DNA of 6,492 nt from contig CAMBWM010000129.1 of the NCBI GenBank assembly GCA_945871335.1, positions 1-6,492 on the forward strand, given 5' to 3'. Under the pieces are notes generated by a model. The model had not been told where the DNA came from. It did no database searches and saw only the letters and a list, made by a program, of their open reading frames with translations. Made by a program: the position numbers and the translations under genes. The stretch's first letter is position 1. Each line of letters starts with the position of its first letter. Positions 1-6,232 of this stretch are shown piece by piece. The stretch comes from Polaromonas sp. YR568. GTDB taxonomy: Bacteria; Pseudomonadota; Gammaproteobacteria; Burkholderiales; Burkholderiaceae.

Positions 1-2
1 CC

Positions 3-98
3 CGCCAAGCTGCACAGCCCGGCCGCAGCCGCCTTGGCAGCGACGAGGTGGTGGATGTCGAAGTACGCGAGATTCCAACCGAGCGCCCGCCGCGCTAA
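3..98 (+). other. Possible C-terminal tail of an unidentified protein, cut by the window edge
   Basis: The frame starting at base 3 is open from the window edge to a TAA at 96-98. It encodes about 31 residues ending in an acidic then basic tail (LGSDEVVDVEVREIPTER, then PPR). The Val/Glu/Asp-rich wording and codon choice look protein-like, but I do not recognise the family. The tail ends 17 bases before the readable part of the hydrolase remnant, which lies in another frame. It could be the true end of an upstream gene or chance. Confidence is low because there is no start, no domain and only about 30 residues. Confidence 0.22.
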
Positions 99-115
99 GG
101 CGGAGACCCGGGCTA

Positions 116-295
116 CCCAAAGATTTACTGGCTTTCTACGCCAGGCTGCCGCACCCGGACAAATCCATCCTCAAAATCGCCGGCCTGGCGCACGCTGCCT
201 TGCTAGGGGTGAACCGCCACCGGCTTTACCACGCCGTGCATTCATTTTTGACCATGCCGGAGCGTATCGATATCAATTTCACAAAATCGGCTTGA
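116..295 (+). pseudogene. C-terminal remnant of an alpha/beta-hydrolase
   Basis: This frame ends at TGA 293-295 and encodes about 59 residues that resemble the extreme C-terminus of alpha/beta-hydrolase-fold proteins. It begins with a helix (DLLAFYARLPHPDK), followed by a short strand, then a GLAHAALLG segment whose histidine would be the catalytic-triad His in the family, and then an amphipathic helix (RLYHAVHSFLTMP). The frame stays open upstream to base 2, but those residues (Arg/Pro/Gly-rich) do not look like a hydrolase core. The nucleophile Ser and acid residue are not visible, so most of the gene appears missing. It is probably a truncated relic; the family assignment comes from memory of the motif pattern and has not been searched. 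An alternative is a junction to an intact gene rearranged just outside the window. Confidence 0.5.
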
Positions 296-599
296 GAGCC
301 GGCTTGGCCTGAGCGGGCGCACGCAATGGCCCCGGATAAGGAGCGTCCTAGTCGCAAAAGTGCGCCTAGGCATTTCGTTTACGATATATCTTTGATTCCA
401 ACTGCGATGCGCCCTTGGCTGCCCGCCACACCTTTTAACCGATTCAACGATGTTCGCGCCACTTCGCTGGTCCAACCAGCGGGTAATGAAGTTCTGGGCT
501 GGTAACTGCGGGGATGCTGATATCCGATGCGCGGATGCCCAAAGCCCCGAGCCCCATCGCCGCTCACGCAGAACCCACAATTTTTAACTGGAGACAGCC
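296..599 (+). other. Intergenic, no recognisable gene
   Basis: No frame on either strand gives a convincing protein here. A 59-codon plus-strand ORF (326-505) and overlapping minus-strand ORFs exist, but they lack ribosome binding sites and family motifs. A short perfect inverted repeat (GCTGGT at 466-471, ACCAGC at 475-480) could form a small hairpin or be a regulator half-site pair; I cannot assign it. The stretch probably contains the original leader of the damaged Bug gene that follows, plus decayed sequence between it and the hydrolase remnant. Confidence 0.45.
590..594 (+). promoter_or_regulatory. Ribosome binding site of the damaged Bug gene
   Basis: GGAGA stands five bases before the ATG at 600. 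It is a good Shine-Dalgarno match at workable spacing and supports 600 as the ancestral start codon of the Bug-family gene, even though the coding sequence is now broken. Confidence 0.6.
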
Positions 600-872
600 A
601 TGAAACGCCGCTCACTCGTTACTTGCAAGCCCCGCCCTGCTGGCAGCACCCGCCTTGAGCTGGTCGCAAGCCGCTTACCCGACCAAGCCGATACGCTACA
701 TCGCGAGTCACTGGCAACGGTGCTGCGCGCGCCGGACATGCGCGACAAGCTATCGGTAGAAGCCATCGAACCTACTGTCATGACACCCGAAAAATTCGGC
801 GACTTCATCCGCGCCTACATCGCCCGCTGGACCAAGCTGGCTCAGGACCGCGGTATTCAACTTGACAGCTAA
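600..872 (+). pseudogene. Frameshifted and internally deleted Bug/TctC-family periplasmic binding protein
   Basis: Bug proteins are periplasmic solute-binding proteins of about 320 residues, many linked to tripartite tricarboxylate transporters and abundant in Burkholderiales. Three pieces are visible. The ATG at 600 starts MKRRSLVT in frame. From about 625 the reading moves to the next frame and continues as a signal-peptide core (ASPALLAAPALSWSQA) followed by AAYPTKPIRYI (673-702), the typical Bug mature N-terminus. Near 703-714 the text returns to the first frame and jumps to the family C-terminus: LATVLRAPDMRDKLS, then TPEKFGDFIRAYIARW and GIQLDS, ending at TAA 870 with a second TAA at 873. 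Roughly 220 central residues forming the ligand-binding lobes are missing. The single 90-residue ORF here is therefore an artefact of a frameshift plus deletion, and no functional binding protein can be made. The close fit of both ends to the family makes the pseudogene call fairly firm. Confidence 0.82.
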
Positions 873-999
873 TAAACGCGTCAGGCTCGCGCCGATGCAT
901 CTGCCGGGGTGCTAGGTGCAGAGTTGATCGCGCTGGGCTCAACCCGCTCTTGATTCACTTTTTTGTAACTCTGGCAACTTCTGCCGAAAGACATTTTTC

Positions 1000-2376
1000 A
1001 TGGCCCGCAATACCCAGGTCACCGCCGACCACAACGCCCCGCCCGTCACACAAATTTTGGCTAAATTCGTCGCCACACATCCTTCCAAAGGCTGGAGCGA
1101 GGCCGTTGAGCATGACGCACACCGTACCTTCACCAACTGGCTCGGTTGCGCTGTGGGCGCTGCGCACCATGAAGCAGCTGACGCCGCCTTGGCTGCCGCT
1201 CAAATGCTCCAGCCTGCGCCCCAGGCCAGCGTGCTGGGTCGCAGCGAAAAAGTGGACATGGGCAGCGCTGCGCTGCTCAACGGCATCACATCGCACACCT
1301 TTGACTTTGACGACACCCACCTCAAAACCATCATTCACCCGGCCGGCCCTGTCGCCTCGGCTATCGTGGCGCTGGCCGAGCACATCGGCTCAAGCGGACG
1401 CGAGTGTATCGACGCCCTGGTGCTGGGCATCGACGTGGCCTGCCGCGTCGGCAACGCCATGTACCCTGAGCACTACGACCGCGGCTGGCACATCACCGGC
1501 TCCACTGGCACGCTGGGCGCGGCAGCCGCCTGCGCCCGCCTGCTCAAGCTCGACACGCAGCAAACGGCCATGGCGCTGGGCATCGCCGCCTCGCAGCCGG
1601 TCGGTATGCGGGAGCAGTTCGGCACCATGACCAAACCATTCCACCCCGGAGGCGCAGCCCGCGCCGGCATGATGTCAGCGCTGCTCGCCAGCAAAGGCTT
1701 CACTGCCAGCCCCAAAGCGCTTGAGGCACCGCGCGGCATGATGCAAACCGTTTCCACCAAGAACGACTGGAACGAGATCACCGACGAACTCGGCCAGCGT
1801 TTTGAGATCTCCTTCAACACCTTCAAGCCCTTTGCCTGCGGCATCGTGATTCACCCCAGCATTGATGCCTGCGCACAGCTGCGCGCTCAGGGCGTCACGC
1901 CGGACCAGGTGCAAAGCATCGAGCTCAAAGTGCATTCACTGGTGCTCGAACTCACAGGCAAAAAAGAGCCGGCAGACGGCCTGCAGTCCAAGTTCAGCGT
2001 CTACCATGGCTGCGCTGCCGGCCTGACCTTTGGCTATGCAGCTGAGGATGAATTCTCAGACGAGATCGTCAACCGCGCCGACATGGTTGCGCTGCGCCGT
2101 AAAGTCAATGCCACGGTAGATGACTCCATTAACGAGGTCAGCGTTGACGTGACCGCCGTGCTGCATGACGGACGCCGCGTGCATGTGTTTGTTGAACACG
2201 CCATCGGTTCACTGAAAAATCCCATGACCGATGCGCTGCTGGAAGCCAAGTTCCATGGCTTGTCCGACCCGGTGCTGGGCGCTGACAAAACCAGTGCGCT
2301 TCTTAAAGCATGCTGGTCTTTCGGCCAGGCAGCGAGCCTGGCCAACGTGATTGCACTGGCGACTACCAAGGCCTGA
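1000..2376 (+). CDS. MmgE/PrpD family protein
   Basis: The 458-residue product matches the usual length of the MmgE/PrpD family, which includes 2-methylcitrate dehydratase, cis-aconitate decarboxylase and iminodisuccinate epimerase; all act on small di- or tricarboxylates in the cytoplasm. Visible features are an all-helical N-terminal domain with SHTFDFDDTH (98-107) and a following HP (H113), GWHITGSTGTLGAAAA (162-177), TKPFHPGGAA (211-220) and NTFKPFACG (273-281), then a C-terminal lid domain from about 300. D102, T106, H113, H164, K212 and K276 plausibly correspond to active-site residues of cis-aconitate decarboxylase (aligned by eye). The substrate cannot be told: no prpB/prpC neighbours are present, so propionate use is not supported. 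The damaged Bug gene upstream suggests a former carboxylate-uptake cluster. The start is ATG 1000 with only a weak GAAAG (986-990) ahead of it; 873-999 shows no other gene. The frame is intact throughout. Confidence 0.88.
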   Translation: MARNTQVTADHNAPPVTQILAKFVATHPSKGWSEAVEHDAHRTFTNWLGCAVGAAHHEAADAALAAAQMLQPAPQASVLGRSEKVDMGSAALLNGITSHTFDFDDTHLKTIIHPAGPVASAIVALAEHIGSSGRECIDALVLGIDVACRVGNAMYPEHYDRGWHITGSTGTLGAAAACARLLKLDTQQTAMALGIAASQPVGMREQFGTMTKPFHPGGAARAGMMSALLASKGFTASPKALEAPRGMMQTVSTKNDWNEITDELGQRFEISFNTFKPFACGIVIHPSIDACAQLRAQGVTPDQVQSIELKVHSLVLELTGKKEPADGLQSKFSVYHGCAAGLTFGYAAEDEFSDEIVNRADMVALRRKVNATVDDSINEVSVDVTAVLHDGRRVHVFVEHAIGSLKNPMTDALLEAKFHGLSDPVLGADKTSALLKACWSFGQAASLANVIALATTKA

Positions 2377-2411
2377 GTCTCAGCCTGCCAGCATCAAAAG
2401 GTATTACTTTA

Positions 2412-2431
2412 AGTTTCCCGCAAGGGAAATT
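2412..2431 (+). other. Short hairpin with a GCAA tetraloop between the MmgE/PrpD gene and rpoH
   Basis: TTTCCC (2414-2419) and GGGAAA (2424-2429) pair around a GCAA loop of the stable GNRA class. One G-U and one further A-U pair extend the stem to about eight pairs. It lies 35 bases after the MmgE/PrpD stop. No clear U-tract follows, so it would be at best a weak intrinsic terminator; it might instead protect the 3' end of the upstream mRNA. Confidence 0.35.
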
Positions 2432-2492
2432 CCTAAAAATCTAGGGTTTACGCGGTATTCCTGCTTGCCAACCGGGCCATTAAGGTCAGCAC

Positions 2493-2519
2493 TTGGCACT
2501 CTCAAAAGGAGAGTGCTAA
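2493..2519 (+). promoter_or_regulatory. CIRCE element (HrcA operator) upstream of rpoH
   Basis: Two nine-base arms, TTGGCACTC (2493-2501) and GAGTGCTAA (2511-2519), are separated by exactly nine bases. The established CIRCE consensus is TTAGCACTC-N9-GAGTGCTAA, so 17 of 18 arm bases match, with one A-to-G change in the left arm and the right arm perfect. CIRCE binds the heat-shock repressor HrcA, whose activity depends on GroEL. Its usual targets are groESL and dnaK operons; here it stands 28 bases before the rpoH ATG. Arm identity and exact spacing make chance very unlikely. HrcA itself is not encoded in the window. Confidence 0.93.
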
Positions 2520-2522
2520 CAT
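2493..2522 (+). promoter_or_regulatory. Candidate sigma70 promoter of rpoH, overlapped by CIRCE
   Basis: A -35-like TTGGCA (2493-2498, five of six to TTGACA) and a -10-like TAACAT (2517-2522, four of six to TATAAT) are 18 bases apart. Transcription would start near 2528-2530, giving a leader of about 20 nucleotides that still includes the ribosome binding site. The -35 lies in the left CIRCE arm and the -10 overlaps the right arm, so bound HrcA would block polymerase. The boxes are partly dictated by the CIRCE sequence, so a different start further upstream remains possible. I saw no good sigma32-type promoter. Confidence 0.55.
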
Positions 2523-2533
2523 TTAGGCCTGAC

Positions 2534-2540
2534 GAAAGGA
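2534..2540 (+). promoter_or_regulatory. Ribosome binding site deciding the rpoH start
   Basis: GAAAGGA, with core AGGA at 2537-2540, sits seven bases before ATG 2548 and only four before the in-frame TTG at 2545. The spacing favours ATG 2548 as the start, giving a protein beginning MTPTSGQ. Confidence 0.7.
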
Positions 2541-2547
2541 TTATTTG

Positions 2548-3501
2548 ATGACACCCACCAGTGGTCAAATTGAAACCAGTGCGAGCGCTGTTGCGCTGAC
2601 CAGCCCTTGGGCTAGTGCCTCAACACTGCTGCCCCCGCTCGGCAACCTGGACGCTTACATCTCGGCGGTGAACCGCCTGCCCATGCTCACCTTGGCCCAG
2701 GAGCAGGAATTTGCACGGAAGTTGCAAAACGATAACGACCTTGAATCCGCCAGTAAGTTAGTGCTCTCTCACTTGCGTCTGGTGGTGTCGGTCTCGCGCA
2801 AATACCTGGGCTATGGCCTGCCCCACGGCGACCTGATACAGGAAGGCAACATCGGTCTGATGAAAGCCGTCAAACGCTTTGACCCGGACCAGAACGTGCG
2901 CCTGGTGAGCTACGCACTTCACTGGATCAAGGCCGAGATTCACGAATACATCCTGAAAAACTGGCGCATGGTCAAGATGGCCACGACCAAGGCGCAGCGC
3001 AAGTTGTTCTTCAACCTGCGCTCTATGAAGCAAGGCTTCAAAGACGACGCTGATGTGGCGACCCACCGCGACACCTTGACTGCCGACCAGATCGATTCGA
3101 TGGCCAAAACGCTGAACGTCAAGCGTGAGGAAGTCATCGAGATGGAGCAGCGCATGTCAGGGGGCGACGTGTTGCTGGACCCCAGCCCGGGCGATGACGG
3201 CGACGACGCCTTCGGCCCGATCGCCTATTTGTCAGACGCCAGCCACGAGCCCACTGCCCTGATCGAGTCCTACCAGCGCGACATGCTGGCGACCGATGGG
3301 ATTTCTGCCGCCTTGCAGGAGCTAGATCCGCGCTCGCGTCGCATTGTCGAAGAGCGCTGGCTCAAGGTGAATGACGACGGCTCAGGCGGCATGACGTTGC
3401 ACGACCTGGCTGCCGAGTACTCGGTCAGCGCCGAGCGGATTCGCCAGATCGAGGTGGCGGCTATGAAGAAAATGAAAAAGGTGCTGGCGGTTTACGCCTG
3501 A
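2548..3501 (+). CDS. rpoH: RNA polymerase heat-shock sigma factor RpoH (sigma32)
   Basis: RpoH directs RNA polymerase to heat-shock promoters for chaperones and proteases. The 317-residue product has a poorly conserved N-terminus (1-33), region 1.2 (about 34-66), then region 2 with SHLRLVVSVSRKYLGYGLPHGDLIQEGNIGLMKAVKRFDP split over 74-113 and the promoter-melting/-10 recognition segment SYALHWIKAEIHEYILKNW (121-139). The RpoH box, which separates heat-shock sigmas from RpoD, is clear as QRKLFFNLR (150-158). Region 4 ends with the -35-binding helix-turn-helix, LHDLAAEYSVSAERIRQIE (284-302), followed by a basic tail. Length is somewhat above the E. coli protein (284 residues), through the N-terminal extension and a Gly/Asp-rich stretch near 205-224. 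A CIRCE operator lies just upstream. The stop is six bases from the convergent sco stop. Confidence 0.96.
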   Translation: MTPTSGQIETSASAVALTSPWASASTLLPPLGNLDAYISAVNRLPMLTLAQEQEFARKLQNDNDLESASKLVLSHLRLVVSVSRKYLGYGLPHGDLIQEGNIGLMKAVKRFDPDQNVRLVSYALHWIKAEIHEYILKNWRMVKMATTKAQRKLFFNLRSMKQGFKDDADVATHRDTLTADQIDSMAKTLNVKREEVIEMEQRMSGGDVLLDPSPGDDGDDAFGPIAYLSDASHEPTALIESYQRDMLATDGISAALQELDPRSRRIVEERWLKVNDDGSGGMTLHDLAAEYSVSAERIRQIEVAAMKKMKKVLAVYA

Positions 3502-3507
3502 GCTGAC

Positions 3508-4113
3508 TTACTTCAACAGCAGGGTAATGTCGTCAGCCAGTCCCTGCGCACCCACTGCCTGGCGGGTGTACAAGCGCACCCGGCCTTGCGGGTCAAACAC
3601 ATAACTACCGGCTGAGTGCTCAATGGTGTAGCTCGTGGGCGTGGGACCTTCGACTTTTTTGTAAAAGACTTTGAAGCCCTTGGCCACATCCGGCAACTGG
3701 TCCATGCTTGGCCTCAGCGCGAGAAAGGCGGGATCAAAATTGGCCATGTAGGCCTTGAGCACCTCGGGGGTGTCGCGCTCCGGGTCTACCGACACAAAAA
3801 TGCCCTGGAGCTTGTCCCCCTGCGGGCCCAGCAGGCGCTTGACTTCGGCCAGGTCAGCCAGTGCAGTGGGGCAGACGTCGGGGCACTGCGTGAAGCCAAA
3901 AAACACCACAACCGCTTTGCCCTTGAAGTCAGCCAAAGTGCGCTGAGCCCCGTTGTGGTCGGCCAGCATAAAGCCTTTGGCGTAGTCAGCGCCTGTGATG
4001 TCTATGCTTTTGAACTTCAGCGTGTCCGGGCTGCAAGCGGCCAGCGCGCCCAGGGCCAGCGTGAGAGCGAAGGTTTTGAGGGCCAGACGGCGGGCGGTGT
4101 TGGGCGAATGCAT
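3508..4113 (-). CDS. sco1: Sco1/SenC-type copper chaperone for cytochrome c oxidase, predicted lipoprotein
   Basis: Sco proteins deliver copper to, or reduce the thiols of, the CuA site in oxidase subunit II on the periplasmic side of the inner membrane. The 201-residue product has a thioredoxin-like fold with FFGFTQCPDVCPTALADL (71-88), whose C77-x3-C81 pair, together with H166 in YTIEHSAGSYVFD, forms the copper site. VSVDPERDTPE (108-118) is the usual Sco strand-loop. The N-terminus is basic, then hydrophobic, then LAAC with C27 as lipobox cysteine, so signal peptidase II processing is likely. I chose ATG 4113 because this gives a proper signal peptide; a longer in-frame extension to 4257 would overlap ctaB by 127 bases and lacks signal character. 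It lies 17 bases after the ctaB stop and is the last gene of the operon. No strong Shine-Dalgarno is seen, so translation may depend on readthrough from ctaB. Confidence 0.94.
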   Translation of the reverse strand: MHSPNTARRLALKTFALTLALGALAACSPDTLKFKSIDITGADYAKGFMLADHNGAQRTLADFKGKAVVVFFGFTQCPDVCPTALADLAEVKRLLGPQGDKLQGIFVSVDPERDTPEVLKAYMANFDPAFLALRPSMDQLPDVAKGFKVFYKKVEGPTPTSYTIEHSAGSYVFDPQGRVRLYTRQAVGAQGLADDITLLLK

Positions 4114-4130
4114 GGGGTTCCGGGGCGGTC

Positions 4131-5051
4131 TCAAACGAGGTAATGGTCCAGCAGCAAGGCTGCGAACAACAGGGAAAGGTGAATCAGCGAAAAGCGGAAA
4201 GTCTTGCGCGCCAGCGCATCGGAGTACGTGCGCCAGAGCTTCCAGCCGTACCAGCAAAAAACGATGCTCAAGGCCACCGCCACCACCAGGTACAACTTAC
4301 CACTCATCTGAAACACAAAGGGCAGCAGGCAGGCGGCAAACAGCACCAGGGTGTAGAGAAAAATCTGTAGCCGCGTGAATTCATTGCCGTGCGTGACAGG
4401 CAGCATCGGCAGGCCGGACTTGCGGTAGTCCTCCACCCGGTACAGTGCCAGCGCCCAAAAGTGCGGCGGCGTCCACAAGAAAATGATGAGAAACAAAATC
4501 AAGGCCTCGGGCCCGACCTCGCCGGTCATGGCGGCCCAACCCAGCACCGGTGGCATGGCGCCGGAGGCGCCGCCGATGACGATGTTTTGCGGCGTGCGGG
4601 GTTTGAGTATCACGGTGTAAATCACGGCATAGCCGACAAAGGTGGCAAAGGTCAGCCACATTGTCAGCGGATTGACCCAGACGTACAAAATCCAAGAACC
4701 CAGGCTGCACAAAGCCAAAGAAAAAGCCAGGGTCAAGCGGTCGTCGAGCTGGCCTTGGGCCGTCGGCCGCCAGGACGTGCGGCGCATCTTGGCGTCAATG
4801 CCCTGCTCGACCAGGCAATTGAAAGCAGCGGCAGCACCCGAGACCAGCCAGATGCCGACGCTGGCAATCAGCGCGAGGCGCAGATCGGCCAGACCCGGTA
4901 CGCCGGGCACGGCCAGCACCATGCCGATGAGCGCACAAAACACAATCAGCTGAATCACCCGTGGCTTGGTGAGCGCATAGAACTGCGCCCAGCGGGACAC
5001 CAGAAAGGGCAGGTTCAAAGGGGGTGCAGAAGAAGGGTCGGAAGGGTTCAT
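4131..5051 (-). CDS. ctaB: Heme O synthase (protoheme IX farnesyltransferase)
   Basis: CtaB/CyoE is an inner-membrane UbiA-family prenyltransferase that adds a farnesyl group to heme B, making heme O, the substrate of CtaA. The 306-residue product has about nine hydrophobic segments. Family signatures are FYALTKPRV (24-32), the first prenyl-diphosphate motif [20 protein letters not shown] (77-96), [20 protein letters not shown] (153-172), [13 protein letters not shown] (193-205) and the second motif [16 protein letters not shown] (207-222). In the first motif the pattern is N78-x3-E82-x3-D86, with Glu where E. coli CyoE has Asp; from memory this is common in related bacteria. The start at 5051 gives MNPSDPSS; its ATG overlaps the ctaA TGA (ATGA, 5048-5051), indicating translational coupling. 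A longer reading to 5111 would run deep into ctaA and was not chosen. Confidence 0.96.
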   Translation of the reverse strand: MNPSDPSSAPPLNLPFLVSRWAQFYALTKPRVIQLIVFCALIGMVLAVPGVPGLADLRLALIASVGIWLVSGAAAAFNCLVEQGIDAKMRRTSWRPTAQGQLDDRLTLAFSLALCSLGSWILYVWVNPLTMWLTFATFVGYAVIYTVILKPRTPQNIVIGGASGAMPPVLGWAAMTGEVGPEALILFLIIFLWTPPHFWALALYRVEDYRKSGLPMLPVTHGNEFTRLQIFLYTLVLFAACLLPFVFQMSGKLYLVVAVALSIVFCWYGWKLWRTYSDALARKTFRFSLIHLSLLFAALLLDHYLV

Positions 5052-6232
5052 GAGGACAATCTGGAAGCCTTCGATTTTGACCCATGCGGCAGCCCCGTGG
5101 CCGGGCGGCACTTAAACAAAGCGCCGGTCAGCACCACCACCAACCCGGCGGCGCCGCCGGTGTGCGACACAGCCGCCAGCAGCGGCCAACCAAACAGCAC
5201 ATTGCTCAAGCCCGTGGCCAGTTGCCAGAGTGCCAGCGCCAGCACCCACAATGCCAGCGAGCGCAGCGCGGGCACTTTGTTCAGCTCGCGGGCCAGCAGC
5301 AAAAGTGCAGCCAACACCACGTAGGCGGCAAGACGATGAGCGTAATGAATGGCCGTCAGTGCCTCAAAGCTGATGTAACTGCCTTCCCGGCCTTCACCCA
5401 AGGCGCGCCAGAGCGTGAAACCCTGCTGCCAATCCATGGCCGGCCACAGCGAGCCTTGGCAGCCTGGAAATTCCGTACAGGCCAGCACCGCGTAGTTGGT
5501 ACTGACCCAACCGCCCAGCGCCAGTTGGAGCCACAACAAGGCGAAGCTGATCAGGAGCAGCAGCCAGGTGCGCGGCGGCACACCCACCACTTTGAGCTCA
5601 CCGGCGGCATGCGCAAAACGCTGCGACTGGGCGCGCAACAAGGCTAACAACACCAGCCCGCCCAGCAAGTGCAAGGTGACGATCAAGGGAAACAGTTTCA
5701 TGGTGACCGTCAAGGCGCCAAAAGCACCTTGCAAACAAACCCACAGCAAGGTGAAGCTAGCCCACCAGGGCTTTAATGCAGCCCCCATCGGGTTTACCGG
5801 CGTCCCCTGGCGAGCCTGCCTGTAGGCCACCCATGTCATCGCTGCCAAGGTGAGTATCAGCACGCCCACGCCGGTGGCCAGGTAGCGGTGAATCATTTCG
5901 ATCCAGGCCTTGGGATGCGTCACCGGCCCACTGGGCATGGCGCTTTGCGCCTGCGTGATCTCAGCATGCGCACCCAAGGGGCTGGCATTGCCATAGCAAC
6001 CCGGCCAGTCCGGGCAACCCAGGCCTGAATCGCTCAGGCGGGTGAAGGCACCAAACAAAACCAGGTCAAAGGTTAAAAACAAGGTCACCAGTGTGAGCAG
6101 GCGCAAGCGCTGCGGCAGCGGCGCATGACGGCTGCGCCACCAGACCCAGGCCAGAGGCCCGATGGCCACCAGCAAACCTGTGAGCATCAGCCACAGAGCC
6201 GGGTCGAGGTCATAAAGAGGTACCTCGTTCAT
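5048..6232 (-). CDS. ctaA: Heme A synthase (COX15/CtaA family)
   Basis: CtaA oxidises the C8 methyl group of heme O to the formyl group of heme A in the inner membrane, next in the pathway after CtaB. The 394-residue product has about eight membrane segments in two related halves. The first half has [19 protein letters not shown] (61-79), a loop Glu with heme-ligand candidate in EMIHRY (E112, H115), and TLHLLGG (H188). The second half repeats the plan with [19 protein letters not shown] (240-258), [11 protein letters not shown] (H296/H299) and AAVSHTGGA (H357). Cysteine pairs C73/C79 and C252/C258 fit the periplasmic-loop disulfides known in the family. An extra N-terminal membrane segment (about 13-32) precedes the core. 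Both ends overlap neighbours by four bases: the upstream gene stops in its ATG (6229-6232) and its own TGA overlaps the ctaB ATG. Confidence 0.96.
   Translation of the reverse strand: MNEVPLYDLDPALWLMLTGLLVAIGPLAWVWWRSRHAPLPQRLRLLTLVTLFLTFDLVLFGAFTRLSDSGLGCPDWPGCYGNASPLGAHAEITQAQSAMPSGPVTHPKAWIEMIHRYLATGVGVLILTLAAMTWVAYRQARQGTPVNPMGAALKPWWASFTLLWVCLQGAFGALTVTMKLFPLIVTLHLLGGLVLLALLRAQSQRFAHAAGELKVVGVPPRTWLLLLISFALLWLQLALGGWVSTNYAVLACTEFPGCQGSLWPAMDWQQGFTLWRALGEGREGSYISFEALTAIHYAHRLAAYVVLAALLLLARELNKVPALRSLALWVLALALWQLATGLSNVLFGWPLLAAVSHTGGAAGLVVVLTGALFKCRPATGLPHGSKSKASRLSS

Noticed and set aside
242..580. 112-codon minus-strand ORF in the gap before the Bug remnant
   Set aside because: Composition is Arg/Ser-rich, no motif or ribosome binding site is seen, and it runs antisense into the hydrolase remnant.
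695..823. Nine-base direct repeat CTACATCGC at 696-704 and 815-823 in the Bug remnant, considered as a deletion scar
   Set aside because: Both copies encode a natural Tyr-Ile of the family's N- and C-terminal segments, and the second copy is inside the retained C-terminus rather than at the junction, so it does not explain the deletion.
873..953. Open stretch after the tandem TAA codons, in frame with the Bug remnant, read as a possible gene fragment
   Set aside because: About 25 codons with no start, motif or recognised similarity; too short to support.
950..1630. 226-codon plus-strand ORF overlapping the MmgE/PrpD gene
   Set aside because: It is a Ser/Pro/Trp/Arg-rich shadow in another frame of the well-conserved MmgE/PrpD coding sequence.
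2545..2547. TTG as an alternative start of rpoH
   Set aside because: The adjacent in-frame ATG at 2548 has better spacing (seven bases) from the AGGA ribosome binding site.
3502..3537. GCTGAC/GTCAGC inverted repeat (3502-3507 and 3532-3537) as a bidirectional terminator
   Set aside because: The loop is 24 bases, the stem six, and there is no adjacent T-tract on either strand.
4114..4257. 48-residue N-terminal extension of the Sco protein
   Set aside because: It overlaps ctaB and would bury the clear lipoprotein signal peptide that begins at 4113.
4389..5324. Long plus-strand ORF of 311 codons opposite ctaB and the end of ctaA
   Set aside because: It is Gln/His/Arg-rich low-information translation caused by GC-rich third positions of the real minus-strand genes, and has no family motifs.
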